DNA from: Plectrocnemia conspersa
Lineage: Eukaryota > Arthropoda > Insecta > Trichoptera > Polycentropodidae
DNA: 64,000 nt
Assembly (NCBI GenBank): GCA_009617715.1
Contig: VTFK01000095.1
Location: 496,001-560,000, forward strand
Direction of reading: 5' to 3'
Each line of letters begins with the position of its first letter. Position 1 is the stretch's first letter. The notes beneath the pieces are model-generated. The model was given only the letters and a program-made list of their open reading frames with translations. It made no database searches and was not told the origin of the DNA. This document shows positions 1-13,339 of this stretch, piece by piece. Position numbers and translations under genes: made by a program.

Positions 1-115
1 TAACAAGTGCACTTTGCGAAATGATTAATATTTTGTTTAATTAAAAATTTATGCAAAAAGCTAGTTCCTGAGTGAGCTACTTGTTTCCACCATATTGAAC
101 TAAAAATTACAATTA

Positions 116-305
116 CAGTAGACCTCCAATAACACGGTAAATTTACGTGTAGTTAGGGGACTAGAAAATACTCATACAATTTTTGCAATACGCAATACGA
201 ATCAGGCGCGTGTGGTGAGAAAGTCTCCCTTTGGCTAGCTCACACATAAAGTAACAGACACCCAAATAGCACGTCCCCAATTTGCCGTGTTATTGGGGGT
301 CTGTG
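116..305. mobile_element. Tigger/pogo-like MITE, copy 1
   Basis: A 190-bp non-autonomous element. Its left end begins CAGTAGACCTCCAATAACAC and its right end is the inverse complement of CACAGACCCCCAATAACACG, so the terminal inverted repeats are about 25 bp. TA dinucleotides at 114-115 and 306-307 fit the TA target duplication of Tc1/mariner and pogo elements, and CAGTAGACCC-type ends are typical of Tigger. A second copy lies at 48904-49100. The interior has no coding capacity. Family assignment is inferred from the ends only. Confidence 0.75.
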
Positions 306-1263
306 TATATAAATAGAGAGCCGCAGCACCACAAATCACAAGTTAATTAAGGAGGCAATGCTATGCTTAAAGTGACTACAAACAAAAATATGTTTTATTA
401 ATAATAAATTAGGTCGAGAACACAAAAAAGTGTCACATCCGTTAGAAGTAAAAATACGTGCAGAATGACTTAAAACTTAATTAATAAAATATATATGCGG
501 TTTGTTAAAATACAAGGTATCAGCAAAAACTTTGTGAGAAATATCTCAATCTATCACGTGTTATTGAACCAGTTACGTCAGTTTTGTGATAATCTTTTTG
601 TTTTAGAAATGGAAGCCGAATATCCTGATTTGCTTCACGATACAGCAGTTCAATGGGTTAGTCATGGTAAAAAAGATTAATTGCGATTTTTTAATTTAAG
701 GAGCGACTGAAAATTTTCTCAAAGGTATAAAAATCACAATTTTAGGTCAGGAATAACAGAATTTTGACGATATAAAGTGATGAGCTTTGATCTTCAATAC
801 AATGAAATGTTATTTCAAAAAGACAATTACATTATTTTTATTAGTGGAGCTTATTATTAGATACACGTACTTTGATAAATTTATGCTTTAAATACACATA
901 TACTAAAATTTATAATTTATGCTAAAATCGTTAAATATGCAAATAGATTCTAAAACTTTTTTTGAAGCTCAAATTAATTTTGCTTCTTGGCCCGTTGAGC
1001 ATAAAATATTTACAATCTGGTCTTTTGTATTACATAAGTTTTCTGACCCCTGATCTAGAATCAAAACGTATAAATGCAAGACCTTATTTAAAAAAGTACT
1101 AAACATATAATTTTATGTATAAATCGTGTCATATTTTTGTAGAAAAAAAATGTTAAACAATATTTGACTATCTTGAATATAGTTTTTATTATACTTCATA
1201 TGTGTAGTATATAATAGTAAAAAATTAATAAAATAGTAAAAAAAATAATAAAATAGTAAAAAA
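306..1263. other. AT-rich intergenic sequence, no gene seen
   Basis: No supported gene. A 61-codon open frame at 495-680 has no recognisable motif and is probably chance. The last 150 bases are A-rich repeats that run into the truncated end of the reverse transcriptase element. Confidence 0.5.
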
Positions 1264-2725
1264 AAAGTTGAAGAAATGAGACCAATCAACATGCTACCGT
1301 GTATAGAAAAAATAATAGAAGAAGTAGTAATCAAACAATTAAAGGAATTTATTACTTCTCAAAACATAATATGTGAACAACAATCGGGATTCAGAGAAAA
1401 GCATTCCACTGAAACTGCATTACAAGTAGTGATAAATGATTGGCTGTTGGCTAAGGATACAAACAAAATCATTGGAGCAGTTTTCTTGGATTTCAAGAGA
1501 GCCTTCGAAACAATAGACAGAGAAATAATGTTGAAGAAATTGAGAGTATAGGTATAAGTGATATAGTTTTGAGATGGTTTAATAATTACTTATATAAAAG
1601 AAAACAAAAAAGTTAAGATAAATAATGTATGTTCTGAAGAGAGGTTAGTGTATTATGGAGCACCACAAGGGTCTAAATTGGGACCATTGTTGTTTGTTTT
1701 ATATATAAATGATATAGTTAATAACGTAAGAAAATGTAAAGTTCATCTATTTGCGGATGACACATTGATCTATTGCATGGGTGATAACATTGAAGAAGTT
1801 GTGAGTAATTTGAATGATGAATTAGGTGTGTTAGAGATATGGTTAAAGAATAATGTACTTAAATTAAATGAGAATAAAACTAAATGTATGTTTATTAATT
1901 ATAAAAAATGTGTTAGATGATAGTACCAAAATAGTAATAAATAACTCTAATATAGAAATAGTGGATAATATAAAATATTTAGGAGTAATTGTTGATACAA
2001 AATTAAACTTTAAAGAACATTGTAATTACATATTAAAAAAAATTAGTAGAAAAATAGGTTTATTATCTAGATTAAGAAATATATTAAGTATAAATACAAA
2101 AAAATTAATTTACAATAGTATAATATTGCCCCATTTTAATTATTGTGCAACACTATTAAATATGTTGAATAAATTAGATAAACAAATGTTGCAAAAAAAT
2201 TACAAAATAGGGCAATGAGAGTAATCTTAAATAAAAATAGATTAACTAATTGTAAAAGTATGATTGATAGATTAGAATGGTTGAATGTTCAAGAAATATT
2301 GAGTATGAATGTTTTAGTATTTATATATAAGTTAGAAAATAATATGTTACCACACTATTTTAATAAGTATTTAATAAGAAATAAAGATAATACTAGAAAT
2401 AGAGAAAATTTAAAGATAATTAAGTATAAGAAAACGAGTACGGCTAGGGGAATTATGTACGGAGGTTTTAATTTATATAATAGTCTTCCAAGAGAAATCC
2501 GAAACAGCAAAAATATAACGGGTTTTATAAATGGAATAAAAAAACACCTTCGTACATATAGAAATAAAATATTATAATATTAAGTCTTTATTATTGTATA
2601 TTTTTTTTTTCTTTATGTTATTTTTTTTATATATTTTTTATATATGTTTACTAAATTTGTTAGATGTAAAGATTAGCTATTAAGCTAAATAAATTAATAA
2701 AATAAAATAAAATAATAATATATTA
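1264..2725 (+). mobile_element. 5'-truncated, frameshifted non-LTR retrotransposon (reverse transcriptase)
   Basis: Open frames at 1276-1551, 1648-1920, 1868-2218 and 2215-2577 together read as the reverse transcriptase of a LINE-type retrotransposon. Visible motifs in order are RPINMLP, a QSGFR block, FLDFKRAFETID (RT motif A), APQGSKLGPLLFVLYINDI (motif B) and FADDT (catalytic motif C), followed by a YLGV block and the thumb/C-terminal region. Frameshifts lie near 1545-1615, 1905 and 2190, so it is not functional. The endonuclease and ORF1 are missing: homology starts abruptly at about 1264 after an A-rich stretch, as in 5' truncation during target-primed reverse transcription. A TAAAA-rich tail at about 2686-2725 marks the 3' end. 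It looks jockey/CR1-like, but the clade is not resolved. Confidence 0.85.
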
Positions 2726-4833
2726 TTATATATGTTTACTTAACACAGTTAGCTGTTACGTGGGTAAGATATTAAGCAAAATAAGTAATGTCGTGTCCTT
2801 TAAGAATTTAGGTAAATAGAACCCACATAAAAGGTCTCAAATTGTAAATAATGATATTCGTGCGAGAATAGCCGTCTGATTGTTTGTTTTTCACGCTCAG
2901 TATAGATCTGTGTGCTTATTATATTTATGCATAAATATGTGTTTTTATTGAGTAACATTTTCCAAAATAATATATGATAAATTGCACGTGAAAAAGCATT
3001 ACAATTGAATTTAAATATATTGATACAAGAAAACACAATGCCTTTATTCCACTATTAAAATACTTTACAACCGCTGATAAGATTGATTAAGTCTCTTTTG
3101 AGACTTTAACAATTGGATAGATACAATATGTAGGGAGCGGTCTAAAAGTAAAAGAAGAGAATACGTATAATTCGGCGGTAAAGTAGCGTTTTCTCTTACA
3201 CACAAGCAAATCCACATCTAGGATTATTCGATACATAGGCGAAAGAGGAAAATAGCGGCAGAAAGAAGGCAGTGTACTTCAACAAGCCGATCAATCAGGA
3301 AAACTGGGAGTGGCTGATCAAATATGACTGTTACCCTAGAAACATATGTGCTAGTATGCGTGTGTTTACGAATGCCGTCATAGGGCTCCGATGCCTATAA
3401 TTATGTGGCTCTATATATAGAATAGCAAACACGACCATAATCAATTCACAGTAATTTTCTTAGGGCGAGCCTTGAAAGGGTTGTTATTCCACGCATTATT
3501 ATCTGGTTGCCGGGTGTTATTTGTGAATCGGAAATTTGCGACCTTTCTTTATAAATGATCTGTCGCGAACGATAATTATGATAATTCTGTTGATAATTGC
3601 CTATTGCGATTCATTGTAAGATGTATGTTAGTTGAGTTAATAATAGCGCAATGGATTATTACTGAGTATATTTTAATTATCAGTTTTATTTTAATTATTT
3701 TATTCTTTCAATTAACACCGTGCTTAAATTCATCATTTATGGTTCTTCTAATTTTCCACCGTATATCAGCTTCGACAAAATTTGACATATGGGATTATAA
3801 CATAAAATGAAAAAGGCATACATGACCATACATATAAAATTATAAATTCATATCTGAGCGTTAGACATTTTATGGTAAAGTAAAATATCAAGATGAAAAA
3901 TCCTCTATCTGTTCAATAAATCTGGAGCACTTCAGGACAATATACTATGGCCGGTACTGTACTTAAATATACAGCAGACATGCCAACACAGTTATTATGG
4001 CTCTTCGTAAAAAATACAGCGTCTACTTATCTCCAAAAAAACTCAACAAAATAAAAAAATGGTTGCGTATTTGGAGAACAAAATATGTCCTTATGTCCAA
4101 TTAAATAATGCAATATTTATAAGTATTTGAGTATATTAAAACAGCTAGGACTCAGTCTAAGAAAATATTAATGACTAATAAGCAAAATCTTAGGCTTCAG
4201 GTTCCAGAATAAAAGAGAGATATTGGATATTAACTTACTTATTCACAAAGACCTTAAAATGAAAATTGTCAAGGAAGAAGTGGAAAATGTGAGACGGATA
4301 TACAAGGACTGGAGAAACATCCCAACAAACTGGCCAATAAATTAACTACGAAAAGATTCACTGGAAGCTAGATAGTTGTTCTGATGAATCGTTGATGGAA
4401 AATTCGCACACGTGATTTAACGATAAAGGTTTAGCTAAATTTCAGGATTGAAAGACAGATTGCTAAGAAAAATATCAGCCAAAAATGCATTGATCGTCAT
4501 TGACATTTATCACTGCTAAACCTGAAATCGTTAGAGATCTAAAAATAAAGGCGATAGATTTGGACTTCTCAACAGCTGTAAATAAAAAATATTATTGCAC
4601 AACACATTGTTGCACATTTTGGGATTATCTGTCAGGTAAAGTCAATGGGATAAATCTGTATTAACTATGTGAGTCAATCAGATATAATGAATACCAACAG
4701 GTAAGTATTAACCATCAAAGTCTGGGAATCGCTTATATGCGACTAGCAACGTATCATTTGTGGATAGTACTGTGTTACATCTGTTTTGCTACCTCATGAA
4801 ACAAAATATCTAACAATAAGACATTAGCAAATA
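2726..4833. other. Intergenic sequence with a GC-richer island at 3110-3560
   Basis: No gene is established. The 3110-3560 island is visibly richer in G+C than its surroundings. It contains a 53-codon open frame without ATG at 3239-3400, preceded directly by AG, and a TATA-like CTATATATAG near 3411. It could be an exon, an enhancer or an old repeat. The rest is AT-rich with nothing recognisable. Confidence 0.4.
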
Positions 4834-5220
4834 TTGTAAAACTAGAAAACTGCAATCGAGACATTTTCAGATTTAATCGAAGCTTATGAAGCTACCACTT
4901 TATCGAGAAATGTGTTTTAGATGGCACAAGGCATCGAGAATATGTTGATGAAGAACCTCAATTGTTGTGTGAATTGTACTCATTTGGGTTTAAGGATGAT
5001 TGATGAACAAATAAGCTTGGTTAAAAAGCAATTTATAAAATGATATGCATATGCGAAAATCGTGTACAAAATCGATTGGAATTTTATCAATATTTTCTGT
5101 GAAGATTCACAATAAAACTAAATTTCTTGGATAAAGTAATAACAGGAGACGAATCGCGAGTGTGCGATTCCGACATCAAACAGAAAAATAAGAAATGGAC
5201 ATGTGAAAAATTCTCTTCAT
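4834..5220 (+). pseudogene. Decayed mariner transposase remnant
   Basis: Short stretches in shifting frames match the order of a mariner transposase: IVKLENCNRDIF and LIEAYEATTLSR (N-terminal helix-turn-helix region), FRWHKA about 4917-4935, and VITGDESRV about 5130-5155, which corresponds to the (V/I)TGDE block holding the first catalytic aspartate. Stops and frameshifts interrupt every segment, so this is a relic. Terminal repeats were not found. The assignment rests on the ordered motifs and known mariner architecture. Confidence 0.6.
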
Positions 5221-5344
5221 TCAAAGAAAGTAAAATAAATGACTTTTTCGACAGCTGCATATTTCTTTTTACCACCAGGAGCAGTTTTATTAGATAATTA
5301 CAAAATCATGTGGCAATCGATGAAGTGACATATCACAATTTCTA

Positions 5345-5610
5345 TTACTTTTCAGACTCGTGTGCTTATATGTATATGTTACAGTAAACGTGTGTTACTA
5401 GTAAAGTTATATTTTCACTGGAATTTCAGTGAAATATTATCAAAATACATTTTACTGGCCCATAGATATTTTTAATAGCGAAAATAAAATTTAACTATTG
5501 TTGCTCTAAAATGTCTATAAAACTTAAATTGACAGTTGCGAAACGTTCATTTTTTGTTCAAACTAAAAGGTAACCTAAACGAATTAAACAATGAAATGAA
5601 AGTTCCAAAA
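5345..5610. repeat. Fragments of repeat families B and A
   Basis: At 5345-5500 the motif TTATATTTTCACTGG and related TTTCACTAGTGAA-like units match the family B element best seen at 13475-14030. At about 5505-5610 the sequence around ttgacagttgcgaaacgttc and aatgaaagttccaaaac matches one end of family A (7622-8045). Both are partial and diverged. Confidence 0.5.
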
Positions 5611-7621
5611 CTAACAAGAGTCTTTTAATCTTCATAGCGCCAGTTCGCTTGGGTTAGGTTGAGGCTTAATTTAATTTATTTTTAATATTGTAATATTTTG
5701 TCGAACAATGTGACGCCAGAATTCTGTGAATTTTTGCTCATGTGGAAATTCGCGTACCAGAACATATACAATTTAACTGATAATTAGCAGTGAAAATGTA
5801 AATCAATTGCTTGATACATTTCAACTGGCTTATATTTATACTAAAATAAAAAATGTCTCCTGACAATTAATATTTTAAGCCTAGTCCGCCACTGTCAAGT
5901 ACTCGCAAAAATCTTTAAAGTAAGCTATGAAATAATTTCTTTCCATTTACAGAAATTAGGAAAAATGTCCGTGTAATAGCTCTCTTTCTTAAATTAAAAT
6001 CAAATTAATCAAATTATCAGCTGTGGAAAAAAACTAAAAAATTGAAACCGATAAACTAAACAGACTTATAGTCATTAACTTGACGGAATTTTTTATAGAC
6101 GCTCCGATAAAAAATACATAGCACTCTGTCTAGCTAGAAAAAAATTTCGTCACAGGATATTAACAACTAGAACCCACTACATCTGTCTCACAGACAAATT
6201 CATTGATATTTCAAGAATATATTTCTTCCCCTCAAAATTAAAAAATATTTATGTATTTTTAAAATTGATTTTTAATCACCTTATACATTATGTATAACGC
6301 TTCGCTTTAAACACTCACAAGCCTCGGGCAGCCCTATATGTGAAAACATTTAGTATATAAAGATGTGTCAACCCTTTCAGCTGCTGATTACATTCTTATG
6401 AAAACATTCAGGAGCAGCGTTGAAGACGGTTGAGCCCGGGGTGAAATCAATAATGCGGCGATGCGAAAAAATACATATAATAGAATACAATCGAACGGAA
6501 GCCTGTCATAAATTCAACCTCGATAAAGATATTAAATAAAGCGATTATTTATACAGATTCGGACAGTCAGAATTGTCAGTACAATATTTATACGTCTTCT
6601 TCTTGTCTGGTCCCGTATTTTAGGTGAAAGAGCAGCACGTGACGTCGTCGAATCTAACCGAGCCGATTGTTATTTTCTTGCATATAAAACTTTAATGGCG
6701 TAAAGCAATATAAGCCGAAACCGCGTATACAGTTTGTCGTAAACACGTGTTATAATAAAAACAAACGTCTGCACATTTTATATGAAGCGAATTAGGACGG
6801 TTCAATCTTATTATTCTATAAGAAGGAGATGATTTTTATGTAATAATATGATATAATGATCCAGTATTTTCTAGCTTCAAATTGCATACATATAGAATAG
6901 TTACATATTTATTATTATCTTGTAACATTCCGTAATATGACAGAACTATTGGACCATTTAATATGTGACGGGTAAATCCGCTATCTAAATATATAGTATA
7001 GTATATATATTTTACATAATATTAAAATTTTCTGTACATTTTTTTTATATATGCATTTGACCTAAAAGCGCTGAAAAATGAGGGTGAAATATGTGAATGG
7101 CAAGAATGCTGCGAAAGGATGAGAAATTGAAAAAATGTTAAATGACACCGTAGAATGAAAAGATTCCGCAAAAATGGCAAAAAGAATATGACTGGTTAAA
7201 ATCAAGTAGGTGTATGAGGTTTAAAAGGTTACTTTTTAAGCCTGCGTATTTTATTTAACTTATCTCGGAATCTGATTTAATTAATTATTGTGAGAATAAA
7301 AAAAAATATTGTACGGTATACGCATGTTTATGTTTATTGTCTTATCAGTTGTGAAGTATTAAGCAAATATTTTAAATATTTTATATTTATACTATCATGA
7401 GCTATCGGAATATTGTGCATCAAAGCCTGCAACATTTTATTTTAATGAAATTAAAATATGAGAAGGTCATATTTGTGTGGTAGGAATTTTCATGGATGTA
7501 AAATGTGGAAAGATAAGAAGCTTCAATTTAATCTACGATTTTTTTTCATTATTACAATTTTCAATGAGTGAGCATTAAATGAGGAACATCTAAAATATTT
7601 TTGACCAATTTTCATGGATGT
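5611..7621. other. Intergenic sequence with a GC-richer island at 6400-6790
   Basis: No gene seen. The island at 6400-6790 holds a CACGTG E-box abutting a TGACGTCG CRE-like sequence (about 6637-6650), in otherwise AT-rich DNA. A cis-regulatory role is a guess. Confidence 0.35.
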
Positions 7622-8045
7622 AAAAAGCGCAAGAAACAATTTATCACTTCTCAGAAGTCAAAAATAAACGAGGAAAAAGCAATAAAATCGTGTCGGCGTC
7701 GCCTGCAGTCGACGACGCCGACACGATTTTATTGCTTTTGACGTAGATTTTGGACTTCTGAGAAGTGATAATTGTTTTTTGCGCTCTCCTATTGACCAAA
7801 ATTCGGTTTGAATATACTTTAATCAACCCTTTTATATTAGAAATTCATAGTAATATCAGTAAAGATAGCTATCACATTTTTAAAACATAGTGTAATATCG
7901 AAATATATGAGATGCGATGTCTTGGGTTAGTTTGTATTTTGGACTAAACCCAATATGCTATAACTATAAATTAGTTTTAGAACTTTCACTAGGTTAGGTT
8001 TGCGTTTGAACAGCAATTGGACGTTTCGCAACTGTCAAATTGAGC
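7622..8045 (-). repeat. Family A fold-back element, partial copy A1
   Basis: A hairpin at about 7640-7772 has arms that read cacttctcagaagtc, then a spacer-like segment and gcaataaaatcgtgtcggcg, mirrored around a central cctgcagt. The right side continues with the family A sequence ttgcgctctcctattgacca and a tail ending near the gacgtttcgcaactgtcaaa motif. It matches the reverse complement of the copy at 61638-62712. No coding capacity is seen. The open frame on the minus strand here is hairpin sequence, not a gene. Confidence 0.7.
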
Positions 8046-11000
8046 TTCATGGATATTTGAATATAATTTTCTTTAGTAAAATGCTTGACAAGAAGTGAGT
8101 TCCGGCACCTTTTTTTAAAAAAAAATACCTGATTATACATATTAATAAGTTATATTATTTATTTCTCTGATAGTGGTTTATTAATGTTGCTTTTAAGTTC
8201 TTATATTTTTTTAATTACAAAATATCTATGGCCAAGACGCAAATAATTTTTAATTAAAATGCGTTACAGTACTGAAAAAATTAATATAAACAAATCTCGG
8301 TGAACTAACGGTAGCTTTTTTTTTAATTAAAATAATTTAAACCATAAGAAAGTATGAAAAATGCCGAAAGAAATGCATATACCTACAAGAGCGCATGATA
8401 AAGAGCCTCCTTCATTATTCTAATAAATCCTTCGTTATCCGTATACATAAATTCTTCCATTCCGGCAACGCACAGAAAAAAATGTAATTTTAAGGTCGTT
8501 GTAGGTTCAGACGTTATTTTTTAAATATCACTTTTGCATATTAAAAAAAGTAGCTCAACCTATTTGTAACCGTTTAAGTCAAAATAAACGAAATGGTGTA
8601 TTATCTGGTTACGTTTTAATTATATATGTATTTATGGAATGGTTTCATTGTCAAGAACCAATAGTAACGATTGCACAATATTGCAAGAACTGCTGATACA
8701 CAAGCCCGAGGCGCCCAGTAAAATGATGTCAAATAAAATGTGATAACAACAGAAATTTTATATTATTATATAAATAATAATATTTTATTACAAGAACAAC
8801 TATTCTGATGTATACATCCAAAGTGTTAATTTTGTATGCTCATATACGCACACAAGTTATACTTTCACTTTATATACATATTATATAATATTATGATACA
8901 TAAAAAGATGTTTTAATAGCAAATCTTTCGAACATGTAAAGTGTCGCAATTCCTACAAACTGGTTTGTAACACATTAGAATTTTCATCTGCGCGTTACGC
9001 TTACATTTATTTATAATATATTGATATACAAATCATAAATTATTATGATATTATTGATTGCGTTTTTATATATTTAATGCTACGTAAAATACTTAATCCA
9101 AAAATGCAGTTGTACTAAAAATGTATACGTAATTTCAATTTAAAACTTAGCTACGCTTTTAAATAAAATTACTTAAGTACGACCTAGAAAAACTCAATTT
9201 CAGTGCAAAGATAAAGTGTAATAAAATTTGCCTGAAGAAAAATATCCAGCATAAATATTTTTACTATCTCCTTATTAGCATTACAAAGCCCAGAAATCGA
9301 TTTGATCCTTTAATGCTCTTTGTATCTGGATTATATTGCTACTACACGTATACCAATAACCCAAATTACACTCCAATAGTATCTAAACTTCATTAATAAT
9401 CAATATTCCATTTTCTAGAATTTTAACAACGCATACAAAATCCTTAAAATAGGTAATGTAGCTATTATATATATATACATATATTTGAACTATAAATATA
9501 AGATTAATTAATTTTTGTTATCTTAAAATTAAAACTTATATCAAAAACGATTATTTTTACTGACTAAAATGATTTTTTATTCCTCAGTTTTCCTCAACAA
9601 TTATATTACTAAATAATTTGAGAATCTCTCTTTAAATATACTGTCTTTATATTATTTACTACGTTTACGAGATAATTAAATATTTTCGTATTAATCCATA
9701 TTTATTTCCAGACTTTTTATTTTATGTTTGCTATCTCCTAGAGTATTTATCCAAAATAAATAAAATCATGTGTTATGTTTAATTCTCTATCATTGCATTA
9801 ATATCTGGTAAAAATATTTTTTTCTATCGATTAATATGCCTATGGTTTTTTTTAACCGCCTGTACAATTTGTTATAATTTAAAGGTCGTTCTAACGACGA
9901 TTTCGATAAATAAAAAGAAAGATCAAACCATCTCGAAAGTGATTAAATATTTGCGTTGATAACTGAAAATATTGTATCGACCACTTAATAACAAATCGGT
10001 CCCGAGACGCAACTCTTTAAAAAACCTACTCTTTCTTTGGAAAGGATACACGCTAGATAATACATCTATACAGTGTCTAATATTTTTTTCCAGTTTCTGG
10101 CCAAGGCCATTTACCTGGGTATCTATTAATTTGTTCTTACTTTTATTTATTTTATTTTTTAGGGAAAAAAAAAGGTAAGAAAAAAAAAAAAGCTTTTGCT
10201 TCTTATTAAATTAGCTAGCACTTTTTTTTAATATTTATGTTATCTTATTAAGGTTTTTAACTAATGGGTTAGAATGATGCCCTGCGCACATTACTATTGT
10301 CCTTTGACTCTTTGATTACCGATCGTCTGTTTCTCTTTGTGTGTGAACACAGTTCGGGAGGAGGGGAGTAGTCCAAGCGCAATGCGATGGGATCGCAAAG
10401 ATCCTCATCTGCGATTCGCCAAAGCTGTCTCTAACCAGCATTATAAAATTTGTGACACCTGGTCACGCAAGACAGATATATCATTGGATGGTCCAAAGAG
10501 CATCACAACAATCCTAGCTGCTCCACTAAAGTCACAGCTGACAATAATACAACTCGACATGCCATGACGCGCCATTTAAAATCCATCGCCTGATTGCCAT
10601 TCGCATTATATATTTCCCATTGTTCAGATCCAAATTAATTGATTCATAAAATCCATCCTCCATTTTAAATTTTATACATTTATTTTTATCCGTAATGATA
10701 TTGACAAGAGCACTGTCTAAAAGTCGATGAGTAACAAATTAAATGAATTGTTAATACTTATTTGGTTATTATAAGTATCATAAAAATAAAAATATAGAAA
10801 TATTTATAAGTTTAATATATGTATATATGTAATTTAATAGCTGTGTCACACAGTTTCGCTCGCGGCCAACTTAGAACGCATAAAAATCATAAAAAATAAT
10901 TTAGACGTGCCTCAACCTTGCTGTTGAATTTGCTTTTAATATTTTTGTATTTATTAATATAACGTGTCTATGGAGCAATATTTACATGCTTTTGAATTAT

Positions 11001-12779
11001 TCAGTGCTTCGATGTCGCACTGTAATAAAATACAACTGAAAACCTTTCCCAAGAAATGGGCAATAAAATTGAGAGAGTCAAGTAAAAATCAAGCAATCTA
11101 TTATTGAATTTAGATCAGACATTGATTGATATTTTAAAAATATATTAATATATTACACTATATATTTGGTATAATTTATAGTATCATTTTTTTAACTCTG
11201 TATTTGTACAAATAATATTTCCAGTTAGATAAAGGTATATTAAATAAATTGAATAGTAATTTTAGCATTTTTAGAAAGCAAGGGACATCAATACAAATTT
11301 ATTATTATGCCAAAACATTTTTAAATATGTACTTTTTTAGAAAGACGCCTGTATTTGGTAAGTTTCAGTAAAACAATGAAATATTTTTAAATTGTATGGC
11401 TTATTATATTCATCTAATGCTACCTATTGACTGTGATTTCTGTGCGAAAACCCACTTAATTTTTTTAGACCTACATATACATATATAATAGCAACATGTC
11501 TGTTTGTCAGTTTCCTGTTATTGGGGATTAAATTTATTCTAAAATATATTTAAACATTTTATTTAAGTTCCTAACGACAAATTTGAACAAAATGCTTACG
11601 TAAAAAAATTATAGCGTCTCAAACTGCGCTTGAAAAAATTGTCGTTTGTCTAAAAACGATCCATATCTGAGCCATTTGCGAAAAAAATAATAAATATCTA
11701 GGACACTAGTTTGTTTTTCTTGTTTTTCTCACAAAATACTCGATCGATCTCTAACTACTTAGTTTGACAAATATAATCGTTTCTTTTTAAAGTGGTTTTT
11801 ATTATAAAAAACTAGTATTTATAATAAATAAAATGCTTTTTAGCATAAGAATACATATTTAGTATTTATTAAAAAAAAAATGTTTTGCAATAAAGAAACG
11901 CAAATTGAGCAATATATTATAAATCTACATACAATAAGCTTAGATCGGCTATTGCATTAAGATGCAGACAATGACAATTATACTTAGATAAATATAATGC
12001 TAAACACTGTTATTTTTTAGCGTAGATAATTTTTTTTTTTAATTTAAGTGTTTCTTAAAAATTTGTTAATTCAGGTATTTATTACTTTTTTTATTTTAAA
12101 AACTAAGGAAAAAGTGTTTTTGTATCTAAACAAAAGGTATATTTTCTAAAAAAAAATAGTCGCGAATTAATTTACATTTTAACTAGCAATCGAAAAAATA
12201 ATATATTGAAAAATGTCAATCATAAAGATAAAATAATTCTAGTGAAATGTATTCATTTTTGTCAAATGATACAATTTTTATATATAAATCTAATAGAAAA
12301 ATAGAGTTTGAATCAAAGTTAATATAAAATAAAAATAAATTCAAGATTATATATTTTAGTAAAACATTCAAACATTTTTTTTCTTTATAATATTTTAAAG
12401 ATATTTTTTTAATCAATAATCATTTTTAAAAATAGTGTAAGTTGGTTAGCTCTGATTTAAATAAAACATACCTAACTATGCCAATTTTATCATATTATCC
12501 TGACACATGTGCTATAAAAGTTTCACATAAAAAAGTGGATCAACCGATGAAAATTGAATATTAAAAAGAGTTACAGTTTTTCGTCCTATCTATAACAATA
12601 TTTTTCAACTAGAGCATTGCACGTTTTTATTTATTATTTGAATCGTGATTTCGTATTTTTTCATTTGTTATATATTTATATTAAATATAAATAATTTTTA
12701 AAATAAAAATTTAATTCGATTCCTAAGCAATAATAAGGCTCATTAAATGAATAAAACAATTAAAATGTCTACTCACTTT
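8046..12779. other. Long AT-rich stretch, no gene established
   Basis: Mostly low-complexity AT-rich DNA. The exception is a GC-richer island at about 10330-10620 with a 76-codon open frame (10337-10567) whose product has no motif I recognise and no splice or promoter context. It may be an exon, a regulatory island or an old repeat. Confidence 0.4.
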
Positions 12780-13321
12780 TCATTTTTCTTCAATCGAGCA
12801 CCATCCATCTCCGCCTAGATAGACAACATTGTTTACAACGCCATTGTTGTCTCGTCCGAATCTCAACAAACAATTTTTTCACTACACTATCAAACAGTCA
12901 TCTGAGTATCGAATCACCGAAATTATTTGTTTTATTATTATTTTAAATTTATATACGTATATGTATATAGTTTTGGTGTTTTCGCGTATTCGCGGGTATA
13001 CTGGCGGGCGCCGCGGCGCGCGTCCGTCCGTCGCGACGCCTCTAAGCCTAAAAGGCCCGAGCTCTAGCCAGGACCCGGAGTGGGTTGTAGACACACACAG
13101 CGGTCGGAGTAGGAGCCAGCTGGGCTGGGGAGATATCGTACATATAGTAGCACGCTGTATAAAAGCCGCTAAATGCTCGCCGCTCTGTGTGTCTGCTCCG
13201 TAGTCGCGAGTCAAACCAGAATGTTGGCGTTGTAATTAAAAAGTCGCACCAGTTTGGGCGACATGTAGTAGATAGCTTGTAGTTTATTTATTTCAATACT
13301 GTGATATTTCCTAAATTAAAC
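12780..13321 (+). promoter_or_regulatory. TATA-type promoter and 5' leader of an unidentified gene
   Basis: A GC-rich block stands out from flanking AT-rich DNA. A canonical TATAAAA lies at 13158-13164, placing a likely transcription start near 13185-13195. The presumed leader then has two tiny upstream open frames: a four-codon one at 13221-13235 (ATG TTG GCG TTG TAA) and a start-stop ATG TAG at 13263-13268. It then reaches an ATG at 13322 that is followed by a consensus splice donor. The promoter call is inference from TATA box, composition and the exon-like end. Confidence 0.55.
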
Positions 13322-13339
13322 ATGTACTGGCAACAAAAG
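13322..13339 (+). CDS. Putative short first coding exon (MYWQQK), unidentified gene
   Basis: The ATG at 13322 begins six codons, MYWQQK, ending at a strong donor AAAG/GTAAGC (GT at 13340-13341), phase 0. The TATA box about 160 bases upstream and the GC-rich leader support it as exon 1 of a plus-strand gene with a long first intron. No downstream exon could be joined with certainty: the coding-like block at 14416-14636 has no acceptor giving phase 0 in its best frame. The gene is not recognised. Transcript data would decide it. Confidence 0.4.

Noticed and set aside
7644..7826. Minus-strand frame of 60 codons
   Set aside because: It lies within the family A hairpin, and similar frames recur in other copies.
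10337..10567. 76-codon open frame
   Set aside because: No family, signal, splice or promoter context. It is kept only as part of a GC-richer island note.
12829..13214. Long overlapping frames on both strands in the promoter island
   Set aside because: They mirror each other in a GC-rich segment lacking stop codons and contain the TATA box. No protein motif is present.
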